Of a DNA stretch of 64,000 nt, positions 18,894-30,237 are shown one piece after another. The DNA is taken from positions 2,173,263 to 2,237,262 of the forward strand of contig NZ_CP012036.1 of the NCBI RefSeq assembly GCF_001298445.1. The letters run 5' to 3'. Positions within the stretch are counted from its first letter, which is position 1. The number at the start of each line of letters is the position of its first letter. The translations under genes and the position numbers were made by a program. Under the pieces are notes generated by a model, which made no database searches, was not told where the DNA came from, and worked only from the letters and a program-made list of their open reading frames with translations. The stretch is from Nostoc piscinale CENA21 (GTDB taxonomy: Bacteria; Cyanobacteriota; Cyanobacteriia; Cyanobacteriales; Nostocaceae).

Positions 18894-19337
18894 TCACCGC
18901 CACCAACGCGCCACATCCATAATTGCACGGGCAACTTCTGCCGTTGCTGCTTCACCACCTAATGCAAAGATAACTGGAAACAACGCCTTAATATCGGATA
19001 GTAAATTAGGGCGAGTGTGGAGAGATAAGTAATGAATTGTCTCTTGCCAAAGAGGCAAAAGTTCAGCATATGGCATTTGTGACAGACTAGACGCTAAGGA
19101 ACTCAGGGCAGAGGCGCGATAACTCTCAGACTGAATCGACCGAGCGGCGGACAGGGCTTCTGGGAAAAACTCAGGTGGCAGTTTGTCAGCTAAGGCTCTC
19201 AGGGCAGAGGCGCGATAACTCTCAGACTGAAGCGACCGAGCGGCGGACAGAGCTTCTGGTAACAACTCTGGTAGTTTGTCGGCTAAGACTCTCAGGGCAG
19301 AGGCGTGAGAACTCTCAGACTGAAGCGACCGAGCGGC

Positions 19338-19340
<3 letters not shown>
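18894..19340 (-). pseudogene. Tandem-repeat (HEAT/TPR-like) protein, 5' part missing at the 23S rRNA junction
   Basis: The frame encodes repeated 31-residue helical units (AARSLQSESYRASALRALAD, KLPELLPEAL), three in view, and then a unique helical C-terminus (VIFALGGEAATAEVARAIMD). At about 19340 the repeat DNA stops in mid-unit and 23S rRNA sequence begins, so the N-terminal part of the gene is absent. The apparent start (MGRT) is read from rRNA sequence. The repeats resemble the HEAT-like arrays found in cyanobacterial NACHT-type proteins. Either real rearrangement or misassembly removed the rest. Confidence 0.75.
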
Positions 19341-19710
<370 letters not shown>

Positions 19711-19809
19711 AAACATTTATTTGGTAAATCGCGTTTCTTGCAGTCTTCAGGGTTTCTGAATGGGTGACAGTTGTTTGATAACTGATAACTGCCCACTGTT
19801 CACTGTCTT

Positions 19810-19927
19810 TCCTGGTGCCTATGGCGCGGTGGAACCACACTGATACATCCCGAACTCAGAGGTGAAACGCTGCTGCGGCTACGATAGTTGGAGGGTCGCC
19901 TCCTGCCACAATTGCTCGGCGCCAGGT
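19810..19927 (+). rRNA. rrf: 5S rRNA
   Basis: About 118 nt with the 5S landmarks: TCCTGGTGCC at the 5' end pairing with GGCGCCAGG at the 3' end, and the conserved CCGAACTCAGAGGTGAAAC. It follows the 23S end by about 100 nt, as in a normal rRNA operon. Confidence 0.93.
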
Positions 19928-19940
19928 CTTTTTTTCCACT

Positions 19941-19982
19941 AAAAGCTCCTTAGTTCTAACATTATACTAAGGAGCTTTTTAG
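19941..19982 (+). terminator. rRNA operon terminator
   Basis: AAAAGCTCCTTAG (19941-19953) pairs fully with CTAAGGAGCTTTT (19967-19979) and continues into TTTTTAG, right after the 5S rRNA. Confidence 0.85.
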
Positions 19983-20119
19983 TATTTATTCTCTCCTCTC
20001 TTAAGATTTCAACACAAGAAATATTGAAAACAACACGGCAAAGATATATCGCGCCGTAATTCAACATCAAAGTATGATATCTTGAGAAAAATTGTGATAT
20101 AGCCGTAGCCAACAAAATG

Positions 20120-20205
20120 GTATTAGTCCGCGTAGGCGGATTTTGTTTTTATAGCCGAGCCAGTGCGTTGGGCGGCTTTGCCGACTCCCTCACTGGCGTG
20201 TGAAT
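20120..20205. repeat. Dispersed hairpin repeats between 5S rRNA and a TPR gene
   Basis: TAGTCCGCGTAGGCGGATTTTG (about 20126-20147) and the CAGTGCGTTGGGCGGC...CTCACTGGCG hairpin (about 20160-20200) are short palindromic repeats of the kind spread through Nostocales genomes. There is no gene between 19983 and 20250. Confidence 0.5.
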
Positions 20206-20250
20206 TCCATTCGTCGGGGCTAAATGCAAGATATGTATTAAATCTCAAAT

Positions 20251-22464
20251 TTACAACTTTGCCAAAATTTCTGGTAATAATTGACCAGGTACTTTTGATA
20301 AAGCCAAATTTTGTCCTTGAATGCCTAATTCGTTGTGGAAGGCGCGGATTGTTTTGACTACATAAGCAAAGGTTGTTTGATAAGCTTCTGGTTGTTTACT
20401 TAATCCGTTTAAGGCTTGCAAATGGTGATCTAGTGCTATTTCTAAGTGGTGCGATCGCGTGGGTTTATCGCCATTAAAATAACTATCTGTAACTAATTGA
20501 TAATGGGCTAATCCTAAGTTATTATGAGCAGCAAACAAATCAAAGCTTAATGGTATTCCATTCAAAGAATGCGCTAATGCAATGGCTTCTTCGTAAGCAA
20601 TAATTGATAATTTGAGTAACTTTTGCTTGCGTTCTTTTGTGGTTTGCGGTAAGTTTGCCAGATGCCAATAAGCTGTGGCTAAATTATTTTGGGTGGCGGC
20701 GCAAGCACTGGGAACATGGGCGGCGGTGCGATATTTTAAAGCTTCGCAATAAACATCAATAGCTTGCTGAAGATTGTCGGCGGGTTGTTCGTATTGGGCT
20801 AAATTCCAATAGCTGTGCCGATATTATTTTGAATCATCCCGTATTTGAGTGGTTCTTGTTCGGCATTATAATGAGCGAGTGCTTGGTTATAAGCTGCGAT
20901 CGCTTTTTTCAGATGCACTACTGGTTGATTATATTGCCCTAAATGCCAGTACGCTGTACCTAAATTATTTTGGCAAGCTGCATATTTCAAGCTATCCATT
21001 TCAATAGTGCGGTAAGCCAAGGCTTCAGTATAAGCTATAACCGCCTGTTGCCAGTTTTCCGCAGGGTGAGAAAATCTTGCTAAATCACCGTAAGCTGTTC
21101 CCAAATTATTCTGCACCCGCGCATAAGTTTCTGGGTGAGTCTGCGGTGAAATCATCTTCAACGCCAACTGATAAAACTCAATTCCCTGTTCAATGTAAGT
21201 TTGTCCCGCTTCAACATTGGGCGGTGTGCGGTACAACATCCAATACAATGTACCTAAATCATTGAGAATATCTGGTAATTGTGGTGATGTTTCATCATAG
21301 GCGATCGCTTCTTGATAAGCCAAAATTGCCACCATCAAGTTTTCTAGGGTGGAATTTCCTTGCTCAATCCGCAGGCGATATAAGTTACCCAACTGATGAT
21401 AAGCTGCTGCCAACTCTTCTTTTGCAGCTTGCTTGATGTGTAATTCTTCAATGGCTAACAAAATTTGTTGCGGCTGCCAATTATCCTCTTCTTCTTGATT
21501 AACCTTGGCATTAATTGTTGCTAAGACTAACTCTGTTAACTCCTGGCTAATATGTGATAAAGAAGACAGTGAAGGAGCAGCAATTTCACTAACTTGAACA
21601 GCTGGTTGTGACTTATGCTTAACAAATCCCGGCGGTGGTGGCGGAATTTCTAGAACCCTACTAACCCGCTTTGCTGGTGTTTCCGCCGGAACTGTACCAT
21701 GACCATTTTTGCCAAATTTAGGATCTGTGGGCGGTGGGGCTGTGGGTGGAGTATCAATTGTTGATTCGTTGACACTAGTCCCTTCTAAATTCCCAAAATC
21801 CAAATTTTGGGAATTAGAAACACGTTCGGGATAATTGACATTACGTTTGGCGGGTGAAGGTTCTCCGGCAAACGTAAATATCCCCGTCCGCCAACGCCAA
21901 AACTGGTGTGCTGACTGCTGAATAGCTGACAACCAAGGACGCGATACCCACAACAGTACACTCGATTCAAGAAACCCGCTAGATTCCTGACTAGAAAAAG
22001 CCTCTTCGCAAAGGCGCAGATAATGTAAGAATAACCGTTGAACGGCTACGGGTTGCTTAGTTAGCTGTTCTACGCCGACAATTTGAAATGTCGGTATTGG
22101 CAAAGGCCTGCCAGGGTTATCTGGAGATGCACCGACAATGGGCGGCGGATAACTAGCCAACCATTGATTGATTTGGGCTACAGGATTAGGCTCATTTAAA
22201 TTTAACCGCAAAGTTACTAGTCGCGGATAAGCCGGAGTGCTGCTAGTTTCCTGTCCATCTTGGGGTTGATATAAAACTTGCCCAACTGGATAAGCCAAAG
22301 TGGAGTGCAATCTCGCTGCTACTTGATTTCGCAGCTGTAAATCGTCACATACTGCTAAAAAAAAGTTGTCTTCTTAAGCCCAAACTCAGGGCAAGCTTCA
22401 AACGGTGATATACTTGCCGATTCCAAGCAAAATTATCGTGGTGTGCTGAATCATTCACGCTCAT
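20251..22464 (-). pseudogene. TPR-repeat protein with two frame breaks
   Basis: The restored product has about 737 residues. It starts at ATG 22464 (MSVNDSAHHDNF) and breaks at plus-strand A8 22357-22364; one base less gives RRQLFLAVCDDLQLRNQ. A CHAT-associated-like N-terminal region (RLVTLRLNLNEPNP) follows, then a Pro-rich linker (EIPPPPPGFV). The rest is a long TPR series (RVQNNLGTAYGDLARF, ACQNNLGTAYWHLGQY). A second break near 20813 looks like a missing T: IQNNIGTA should continue YWNLAQYEQ. It then reads on to the stop at 20251. These TPRs (NNLGTAYxxL) resemble those of CHAT-protease proteins, and the CHAT gene at 23298-25785 is next but one. A role as its partner is an inference. Confidence 0.7.
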
Positions 22465-22913
22465 GGTGGCTCAAAAGCCAAAAAACATTGTACATCACCG
22501 GATCAAAGGTGCAATTAGGTTGATCTAGTCCGGGGTAATCTTCCCATAGCCATAGATGACCATGCAAGTGGCTTACCTAGTTGCGATTCTTCTTAACTGA
22601 ACGTTATTTAACTATGACGGCAATTGTCAAGCACAAACTTAAAATTTCATGTCTCGACGCAGCAATATTTTGACTTGAGACTGTTGACATGACAAAGAAA
22701 AAACAGGTTCCCCTGACAATGAAAACCTGCACACGACCAAAAATTAAATTTTTTCCCAAAAACAATGTTAAAGCGATAGTCAGATATGTTAGGACAATTT
22801 GAAAGCTTGAATGACAGGCATAGTCATACTTTTACCTCCTGCCTCCTGCCTTCTGGAGACAGCGCGTTGCGGGGGTTCTCCCCGTTGTAGCGACTGTCGT
22901 CCTCCTGCTATAT
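22465..22913. other. Intergenic region with hairpin repeats
   Basis: No gene is seen. There is an imperfect hairpin (ACAGGTTCCCC...AAAACCTGCAC, about 22704-22731), and at 22857-22905 the dispersed repeat GGAGACAGCGCGTTGCGGGGG...GTAGCGACTGTCG. Promoter signals for the minus-strand TPR gene may lie near 22465-22600, but none is clear. Confidence 0.45.
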
Positions 22914-23093
22914 TTAACTGAGATTAGAAACCGAGAAGGCAACAAAAATTAAGCCACCGACTAAAACTGTCGCGGCGACACCGAGGATAATGTAGTTACG
23001 CTTCTGTTCTGCTGTTGGAGGTTCTGCTCGATACACCTTTGGCTCTTGGGCAAAATTGTTAAGACGACCACCTTCTTCATTCGTGTAGGGCAT
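22914..23093 (-). CDS. psb34: Psb34, photosystem II assembly-associated small membrane protein
   Basis: A 59-residue frame encodes MPYTNEEGGRLNNFAQEPKV, then a short linker, one transmembrane helix (ILGVAATVLVGGLIFVAFSV) and NLS. This is the conserved cyanobacterial ssl1498-type family, now known as Psb34, which binds photosystem II assembly intermediates at the CP47 side and resembles high-light-inducible proteins in its N-terminus. It is in the thylakoid membrane. The gene is short but complete, with full family length, and lies alone between the TPR gene and the CHAT gene. The product is recognised with high certainty from the N-terminal motif and helix. Confidence 0.92.
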   Translation of the reverse strand: MPYTNEEGGRLNNFAQEPKVYRAEPPTAEQKRNYIILGVAATVLVGGLIFVAFSVSNLS

Positions 23094-23185
23094 GAAGTAA
23101 TTCCTTAAATTCTGAACATTATTATTTAATGTTACAAATATTTATCTGTTCTGCTCTCACTTTCAGAGACAAATTGTTACATTTT

Positions 23186-23240
23186 CAGGAATTACTCACG
23201 AAGATTGTTGTTTAGGACTGGGTTTAGGGGTTTCTTGGCT
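23186..23240 (+). repeat. Dispersed repeat, family C copy
   Basis: GGAATTACTCACGAAGATTG...GGACTGGGTTTAGGGGTTT matches stretches near 3086-3150 and, inverted, near 26035-26099. These are typical Nostocales intergenic repeats. Confidence 0.5.
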
Positions 23241-23297
23241 TTTCTTAATCTAAAATCCAGAATTTAAAATCTAAAATTATTCTGCTTCCTGCTATTG

Positions 23298-25785
23298 TCA
23301 CTCTGCTTTTTGTTGCAGGAGCGATCGCCAATCAGTAATTGCGGCTTCTGTCCACAACCAATTATTACTTAATTTATTTACCTGAAAGTTTACTGGGTCT
23401 TGAGAAATCACCAATTGACGCAGTTTAATCGCTTCTTTCATGTATTGCTCTTGCTTTGATGCAGGTTGAGAGCGTGCTGATTTATACAATCCCAATGCTA
23501 AACCAGCGTAGGAAGTCAAAGCATCTTGAGGCAATGGAGCGTTCTGCAAAGAAATTGACGCATTATAGGCAGGTTTTTGCTGATTTAAAGCTAAATTCAG
23601 TGCCTTAAACCACGCATCATTAGCTCTGGTAACATTGCCTTCTGCATAATAAGCAAATCCCACAGCATTGTTATACAAAACTGAGTTGGGTTCAGCTTTC
23701 ACAGCCGTTTCCCAAAAACGGCGGGCATCATCAATAGTATATTTTCTATCTCCCGTTTGAATTAACTGCCAAGCTAGTCTGCCTTTAAAAAAAGTTGAGT
23801 GCAGGATTATTAGCTTGTTTTATCGGCACAACATTTAAGGCAGTTTGAGCAGATTGTAGTGCGCCACGATTTAATAATTCTTCCACAGCTGCCAACCCAG
23901 CCGACAAGTCTCCTTGGGTTAATTTTTCGGTGGCGCTAGTTGCAATCACCCCTGTGGGACTAGTTTGCAGGTTGATTTTGGGATTAATTTCGCTCGATAA
24001 AGATTGCTGAACGGGAATTTTGGGGATATCAGCAAACATTGGTGCGCGTCGAGTTTGCCACCACCAACCAAAACCAATCACACTAGCGATCGCACCTGCA
24101 CCCACAATACCCCAAATGATCCGTGCATCCAAGCGGCGACGTTTTGATGGTGATGTGGGTAGCGATGTCACATGAGAGTTATTCCACTCTTTTTCCTGAT
24201 TCGGTGCAGTTTCCTGGGGCGTTGTGTTCTTGCTTCCCCATAATCCTTGTTGATTAATGGCTGTAACTTCACTACTGATTTGTTTCGTCGGAAAAATATG
24301 TTCGTTGTGGTGTGATGGTACATCACCTGTCAGTGGTGATTGACTATTGTTGTTGGCTGAATGCTGATCTAGCTGGCGAAATAAATCGGAAACGATCGCC
24401 GAATCTTCTGCATAACTAGGATCATCATATTCAATTTCATCAACTAAATCGCCCCAAGTCTCTTCACCCAACCAGTCTAAATCTCCAGCCCCATTACCCA
24501 AGTCCGGCATCATGTCATCAATGGGTAAAGATATCTGTGCTTCATCAGTCATCGCAGAGTAAGCTGTGGTAGAAGTTGCCTTGATACTGCGGCTACTTTC
24601 CGTCAGCGATTCTGTACTGGTAAAAGTCGAAAGTTCTGTCCCCAGAAAACCATCAAATTCGGGTTGCAGATACAAAATTGGTAAAGCCCAATAAGTTTGG
24701 TGGGAACCATAAGCCGAAATTAATCCCTGACGCACTCGACTCACACATAAATCCACCGGATACCCTTGACTGAGGTTGCGGTACAAAAGCTGGGTGAGGG
24801 TGAGTGCGACTTCATCCGGGATGCGTTCTGACATTGCTAAAACGCATTTAATTCCACGACGGACTAAACTTTCGGTGAGGTTACGTTCGCCAGTGTCTTC
24901 TGTTGCGTCAGTTGTGGCGGTGAATGCTCCCCAACAAGAGTTAAACACAGCCATTTGAATATTATTATTGACGAGTAACCCGGCTAGGTCATCGCCAGTG
25001 AGGGTTTCGGTTAAACCTGTTCTGCTACTAACAAGATAAATTTCGCCACCGTTGGGGCCTAAGTTACTATGACCAGAATAATGCAGAACTTGGTATCTAC
25101 CTTGTTCGAGGGCTTGGGTTAATTCCTCTCTGCCTGGTTGGTCTAAAATAGTCAGTTCAATTTCTGGTAGGGGAATGCTACTGTCAATAGTGCGAGCCGC
25201 ATGACGGTGTAATTCGGCTTGTAGTCTGAGTGCTTCGTGTTTCAACAAACCCAACCGCATTTGGTCTGTAGGAGATGCCAGCACCATTAAAACGCGCACT
25301 ATCCCATCTTCGGATAATTGTGGTAAATTCCTGGATGGTAGACGACCAGTATTGAGAATGCCGCTTTGGTAGCGTGAAAACGCCACATAAGGCCCGGTAG
25401 CTAAAGGCCGATCGCCTGCGTGCATGACTTCCCAAGGTAAACGTGCTAATCTATTGTCCTTGAGACCTAACCGCAAGCGCAGTACTTGTTGATGGTTTTG
25501 GGCAATGCCTTGAGCAGTAATCCAGCTATCTCTGAGAGTGCCATGAAACAGAGCATTATAAAATTGCTGACCCAATGCCACCAAGTTTACAGAGTTTCTG
25601 GCGATCGCATCACCCTGTAACACTGACTGTAATGGGTCATTCATGAGATGTCCTGCGGCTGCTAACCAATCAGCTACAGGCCATGTCACTAGTTCTTCTG
25701 CCAATGGCACCCCAGGCGCGACTTGTTCCGTTCGCACCAAGTAGTCATTCTGCCCTACTGGAGTTACGGAAATGTGAAATTCCAT
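23298..25785 (-). pseudogene. CHAT protease domain protein with membrane segment and C-terminal TPR-like region, frame broken at an A7 run
   Basis: The restored protein has about 828 residues. Residues 1-390 form a CHAT domain (caspase-like), with the catalytic His in HYSGHSNLGP and Cys in VFNSCWGAF. An acidic low-complexity linker follows, then a basic patch with a transmembrane helix (IIWGIVGAGAIASVIGFGWWW), then helical repeats (NAVGFAYYAEGNVTRANDAWFKAL type). The frame stops at NPALNFF because of seven A on the plus strand (23787-23793). One base less gives NPALNFFKGRLAWQLIQTG and continues to 23298. CHAT enzymes cut partner proteins, as in bacterial gasdermin and Craspase systems; no gasdermin or CRISPR gene is nearby. 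The substrate is unknown. Confidence 0.8.
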
Positions 25786-26102
25786 ACAAGTAACGCAATT
25801 TCAGTATTTTTAGCTGTCAAACCCTCATTCATACTCAATAGATGCCCAAACCCGGATTTTTGTTTTTGAACATTAAATTTTAGTATAGGCCTACACTAAA
25901 TCTTCATGCTCAAACAATGCTCATTCCCCATTATGACAACTGGAGAACATTTTTCGCTAACTCCGCGCAGCATCTAAATATCGTATCCGGTAAAAGACTG
26001 GTCATAAAGGGGGCAGGCAAGAGGTAGAAGACAATTCTTACCCTACACCCTCACACCCCTAAACCCAATCTTTACAGACAATCTTTGTACGTAAGTCCTA
26101 GT
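25786..26102. repeat. Intergenic region built of two repeat families
   Basis: At about 25978-26010 the left end of the family B MITE is seen (ATATCGTATCCGGTAAAAGACTGG). At 26035-26099 there is an inverted family C repeat (ACCCTCACACCCCTAAACCC ... GTACGTAAGTCCT). No gene is seen. It looks like a mosaic of two repeats. Confidence 0.5.
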
Positions 26103-28215
26103 CTATAAACTTGAGCTTAACCCCAAACGAAAGGTAAATCCAGGGCTATAAATGCGATTTACTCGCTCGTATTGCTCACCCAGTAAGTTTTCTAAGTAAA
26201 CTGTTAATCCTAAATTGCCAGCTACAGGGATGCGACCACTAAAATCTAAGTTGAAATAGGATGGGGCAAAATCTGTAATTTGGTCGCCGGTTCTATTAAA
26301 CAAGGCTCGTCTTGCACCACTGTTGTAGGTCATATATAAATTAGCTTGCCAACCAGAATTTTGATACCCAACACCAGCTTGTAGTAAAGAATAGGGAATC
26401 AAACCCAACTGCAAGCCTCTTTCTGTACCTGTTTTAATTTGAGCATCTGTGTAGGTGTAGTTGAGAAAAGTTGACCAGCCAGAATTGAGTCTGAGTTGTA
26501 AGGCTGCTTCTAAACCGTTGGTATCTACTAGTCCAATATTTGCCCAGCGTCCAGCTACAACACCTAGACGATTATCGATACTGCTGCCGAAATAAGTAAA
26601 CTGTCCAGTTAAATTGTCTGTGAATTTGACATCTACTCCCGCAGTCCAACTCGAACCTGTTTCGGGTTCTAAATCAGGGTTTGGTTCCCAACCATGCACT
26701 GTGTCATAAACATATAACTGGTCTAGTCCGGGGTTGCGTTGTCCGCCAGCCCAACTTCCCCGCATTGCAAGTGTGGGGGTGAGGGCATAACGCAAGCCGA
26801 CGCTCGGATTAAGATAGTTACCAAATTCTGTATCAAAGTTTTGTCTGAGTCCTAAATCGAGTTGAAAATTTTTGCTGATATTCCAACTATTGACAGCAAA
26901 TAAAGCTGTGTTTAATAAATCTCGGTTTTCGGTTTCATTATTAGCAATACGCAGAGGGCTGGTACTTAAAACATCACCGTTTAAGTTAGTATTTTTTAAA
27001 TCTAATCCCCAGCGTAATTTATTGCTTTGGCCTAATTGCCACTCATGGTCTACTCTGGCAGAAAACTGTTGTGTATCTAAAGCCCCTGTCCGATAAAAGT
27101 TACCTGTTGGCCCGTAGGTGCTGAAATAGTTTTGATTGTAACCAATGGTAGTGCTTAAATTAGAGCGATCGCCATTTCCTAACCGAGCTTTCCAAGATAA
27201 ACCAATATTCAAGCCATCATGGTCTAAACGGTCTCTTTGTAGCGGGAAACCAAAATAAACTAAACCTCGGCGGCTACTCAAAGCAGTTACATCTAAATTT
27301 AAGGTATTGCGTGCATTTAAATCTATGCCGATGTTACCAAAATAAGTACTTGTCGCTGTATCTGCATTGAATAAGAAACCTTGAGCATCTCTATTAGCTG
27401 CACCTACAGGCACACGATAACGGTTATCTGTAAAAAATCTTTCAAAGCTGAAATTATATCTCGCCGCCCCAACAGAACCACTAAAACTAGTTTGTTGATT
27501 ATTTAAGCTTAAAGAGCCATATTCTATACTACCAGTTAGTTTAGGTTTACCATAACCTTCTTTGGTGATAATATTCACCACTCCACCAAAAGCTGAGGAA
27601 CCATACAAAGTAGACGCGACACCACTAGATAATTCGACTCGTTCGATGGATTCGACAGGAATACTATTTAAATCGGTTGTGCCGTGATAAGTGTTGATAT
27701 TATTATTAATCGGTCTGCCATTTATTAAAAATACAGACTGATTAATCGAAGCACCTCGATAATATGTGCCTGTATGAATATCTGCGCCATGACCTACATC
27801 ATTAATCGCAAACCCAGGTAATCTTTTTAAAACATCTGCAACGCTAGTAGCACCTTGTTTTTGAATTTCTTCTTTTTCAATTACATAAACAGGTGTAGAG
27901 CCAGAGAAAGTATCTTGTTCTCCAATGACTTCTGTAGAAATATCTGCATTATCAGCAGGTTGGGTTTCTGCTTCTGGCGGAGTTTCTTGTTTAAATTCTA
28001 TATCATTCTCATTACTCGTTTCTTGAGTTAATAATTCAGCACGAGTAATCGGTAAATCAATGTCTTGTAAGTCAGAAATAGTTAAAGTTACTGGAGCTAA
28101 TTCTGTGTCAGCTTGCTGTTGAATTTCAGTATCAATGGCTTCAGCAGGTAGATTTATCAGTAAATTAGGTAAAGCAACTAGTAGCCAACAATTTTTTTTT
28201 CACTTCTCGTCTCAC
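26103..28215 (-). pseudogene. TonB-dependent outer-membrane siderophore receptor, frame broken at an A9 run in the signal peptide
   Basis: The restored protein has about 703 residues. It has a signal peptide (KKNCWLLVALPNLL), an N-terminal extension with VTLTISDLQDIDLPITRAEL, and a plug (VYVIEKEEIQKQGATSVADV, then FLINGRPINNN and YGSSAFGGVVNIITK). A 22-strand barrel ends in an aromatic residue region (FTFRLGLSSSL). These are TonB-dependent transporter hallmarks. Nine T at 28192-28200 put the GTG start and signal peptide out of frame; with eight the frame is open from GTG 28213-28215 (or 28201-28203). The barrel is like FhuA/BtuB types. With the ABC genes at 30554-33584 it likely imports Fe(III)-siderophores; exact ligand unknown. 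Confidence 0.88.
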
Positions 28216-28363
28216 ACCAAGTAACAATAATTACTACTAGGTATTGTTACTGTTACTGTAAAATCTTGTCAAAAGACATTTTGTCATATTTCCCATCAAA
28301 TATTCATGAATCAAGCAAATATTAGGATTCTATATTATTAGTCTGAAAAATTTATTCAAACTC

Positions 28364-28406
28364 AGAAAAAAAACTAGAAAAGTAATCATCATTACTCTTC
28401 TAGTTA
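28364..28406 (-). terminator. Rho-independent terminator of the Gly/Tyr-rich peptide gene
   Basis: On the minus strand a perfect 15-bp stem (AACTAGAAGAGTAAT type, 28391-28405 with 28372-28386) has a 4-nt loop and ends in a run of T opposite A8 at 28364-28373. It lies 25 nt behind the stop codon of the peptide gene. Confidence 0.8.
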
Positions 28407-28430
28407 ATTAACTTGCTCATGAATTAACAC

Positions 28431-28670
28431 CTAACAGAAGGAATTATATCCAAAGCCATAGCCACCATAACCACCATAGGTACCGAAGCCGCCGAAACCA
28501 CCATAGCTACCAAAACCACTATAGCCTGCACTTAATCCAGACGGTGTTGAATAAAAACCACCTTCAAGAGATAGTATTTCTTTGCTATTTAGTCCGTCAA
28601 GAAAGCTTTCAGAATCATTAAACAATTCATAACCAAGAATATTTAATTGATTAATTGTAATATTTGTCAT
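28431..28670 (-). CDS. Gly/Tyr-rich RiPP-like precursor peptide with double-glycine leader
   Basis: The 79-residue product has a leader of about 38 residues (ILGYELFNDSESFLDGLNSK, then EILSLEGG). The core, FYSTPSGLSAGYSGFGSYGG and on to GYNSFC, consists of Gly, Tyr, Phe and Ser. The ELFxDSESFL...LEGG pattern is that of cyanobacterial bacteriocin-like or double-glycine precursors that a peptidase-ABC transporter trims at GG. AAGGAG lies about 8 nt before the ATG on the minus strand, and a strong terminator follows, so it is its own transcript. No modification enzyme or exporter is in the window. Its place within an iron-uptake locus could mean metal binding; that is speculation. Confidence 0.75.
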   Translation of the reverse strand: MTNITINQLNILGYELFNDSESFLDGLNSKEILSLEGGFYSTPSGLSAGYSGFGSYGGFGGFGTYGGYGGYGFGYNSFC

Positions 28671-28839
28671 TAGCTTTGCTCCTTGATTTGCAAATATCAG
28701 ACCAATGAATTTATGTTTTGTCTAATTTTAATGCTTGCAAAATAATGAGATAAATTCAATATTTTTAAATATAATAAATGGACATAATTACAATGTTTTT
28801 GTCTAGGATTCAATAAAAAATATACCATACTGAAATGCT

Positions 28840-28867
28840 GTAGAGACGTTGTATACAACGTCTCTAC
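28840..28867. repeat. Perfect palindrome GTAGAGACGTTGTA/TACAACGTCTCTAC
   Basis: A 28-nt perfect palindrome. Relatives of the form AGAGACGTTGCATTGCAACGTCTCT occur at 50194-50218 and 53031-53055, all intergenic. It is a dispersed palindromic repeat and could form a terminator-like hairpin. Confidence 0.75.
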
Positions 28868-28901
28868 AACAACGGATAAATTACCTGTTTATGAGGCTGA
28901 A

Positions 28902-29841
28902 CTAACCTATTTGGATTGCAAGTTGAACTTCTTGCTGCAAACGATGGAGTAAATCTTTGGTTTTCTCGTAGGCAATTTTTTGGTTTTGCTGTTCAAAGTA
29001 CTCAGATGCTTTATTTAAATCTGCGATCGCTCTTTGATTATACCCCAGATAATACTGAGCTATGGCGCGATTCAAATAAGCTTGACCATTACTCGGATCT
29101 AATCTAATCACTTCCGAAAAATGATTGACGGCGGCGGTGTTGTCTCCGTTACGACCACAGACACAACCAAGGTTAAAATAAGCTCGGTAATCATCTGCGT
29201 TGAAGCGAATCGCTAAGTTAAAGTCTTGCATTGCGGCATCTAAGTTATGCAACTGAAAATGCGCTAAACCTCTATCGTTGTAAATATCTGCAAAGAATAT
29301 ATTGGCTACTGGTGGAATTTGTGTTATTGCCAAATTAAAATCGGTGATTGCAGAGGTGTGATCACCAATTGCGTTATGCGCTACACCACGATTATAGTAG
29401 GCGCGAAAATCTTGGGGTTTATGTGCGATGGCTAAATTATCATCGTCAATCGCACTGAGATAATTACCTTGTCTGTAATGGGCTAGTCCCCGATTCAGAT
29501 AAGCTTCCACATTATTTGGGGAAAAATTTATTGCTTGTGTACAATCAGCGATCGCTTGATGGTAATCTTGTAAATGAAGATAAGCCAAACAACGATTACT
29601 ATAGGCTACAGCATTTTTTTCTGTTCTGGGCAATTGCTTGATTAAAGTGAACTATAGCTGCTTCATAGTTGTCTTGCTGCATCTGCAACACACCAAAATC
29701 CACAGACTCGCTAGGGACAATTTGAGCGAGGGATGTTGAGGGAAATAAAAACTGACTAGCAAAAGTCAAAGAAAACACAACTAGCAAACTGAATAAAAAC
29801 CGCCAAAAATTAGTCATAATTATCATCGACAATTTCGGCAA
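28902..29841 (-). pseudogene. Secreted TPR-repeat protein, frame broken at an A7 run
   Basis: About 312 residues in the restored frame. A signal peptide (FLFSLLVVFSLTFASQFLFP, then STSLAQ) leads into seven TPR units (AYSNRCLAYLHLQDYHQAIA, AYLNRGLAHYRQGNYLSAID and others). The frames switch at plus-strand T7 29614-29620: HFNQAIAQNRKKCCSL becomes HFNQAIAQNRKNAVAYSNRC with one base less. The start may be ATG 29841 or the later ATG at 29817 (MTNFWRFLF). The protein is probably periplasmic or luminal. It lies between the peptide gene and cytochrome c6; no direct functional link is visible. Confidence 0.75.
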
Positions 29842-29901
29842 AACAACATAATCTGCGGGACAATTAGCCCCGCAGTTTGTAAGACTATACTAATCTATAC
29901 T

Positions 29902-30237
29902 CTACTTCCAGCTTTTGTCTGCTTGTGCTAATACGTAAGCAGCAACATCTTCAATTTGATTAGGTTTTAGACGACCTTGAAAAGCAGGCATGGCATTTTT
30001 ACCCTTGGTGACTTGAGTGATAATGGCTTCTGCTGAGTACATACCATACTTTTCTAAATCGTCTTTTTTCAAGGTCTTGGCAGCGTTAACTAAATTTTTA
30101 CCGCCTGCATGACAAGAAGCACAATTAGCACTAAATACTTTAGCTCCGTTGTCGGTGTCAGCTGCTAAAGCTGGGGTGCTGAAGGCAAAAGTGAAGATGG
30201 CAATGCCTAACAGCAAAACGGAAATAACTTTTTTCAT
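29902..30237 (-). CDS. petJ: Cytochrome c6 (PetJ)
   Basis: Cytochrome c6 carries electrons from the cytochrome b6f complex to photosystem I in the thylakoid lumen, replacing plastocyanin under copper shortage. The 111-residue precursor has a signal peptide (MKKVISVLLLGIAIFTFAFS, cut after ALA) and a mature part of about 86 residues with the heme-attachment site CASCH and axial Met in NAMPAF. The ATG at 30235-30237 is chosen over one 57 nt upstream because the signal peptide starts there. Iron-locus neighbours make metal-dependent regulation plausible, but no operator is identified. Confidence 0.93.
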   Translation of the reverse strand: MKKVISVLLLGIAIFTFAFSTPALAADTDNGAKVFSANCASCHAGGKNLVNAAKTLKKDDLEKYGMYSAEAIITQVTKGKNAMPAFQGRLKPNQIEDVAAYVLAQADKSWK

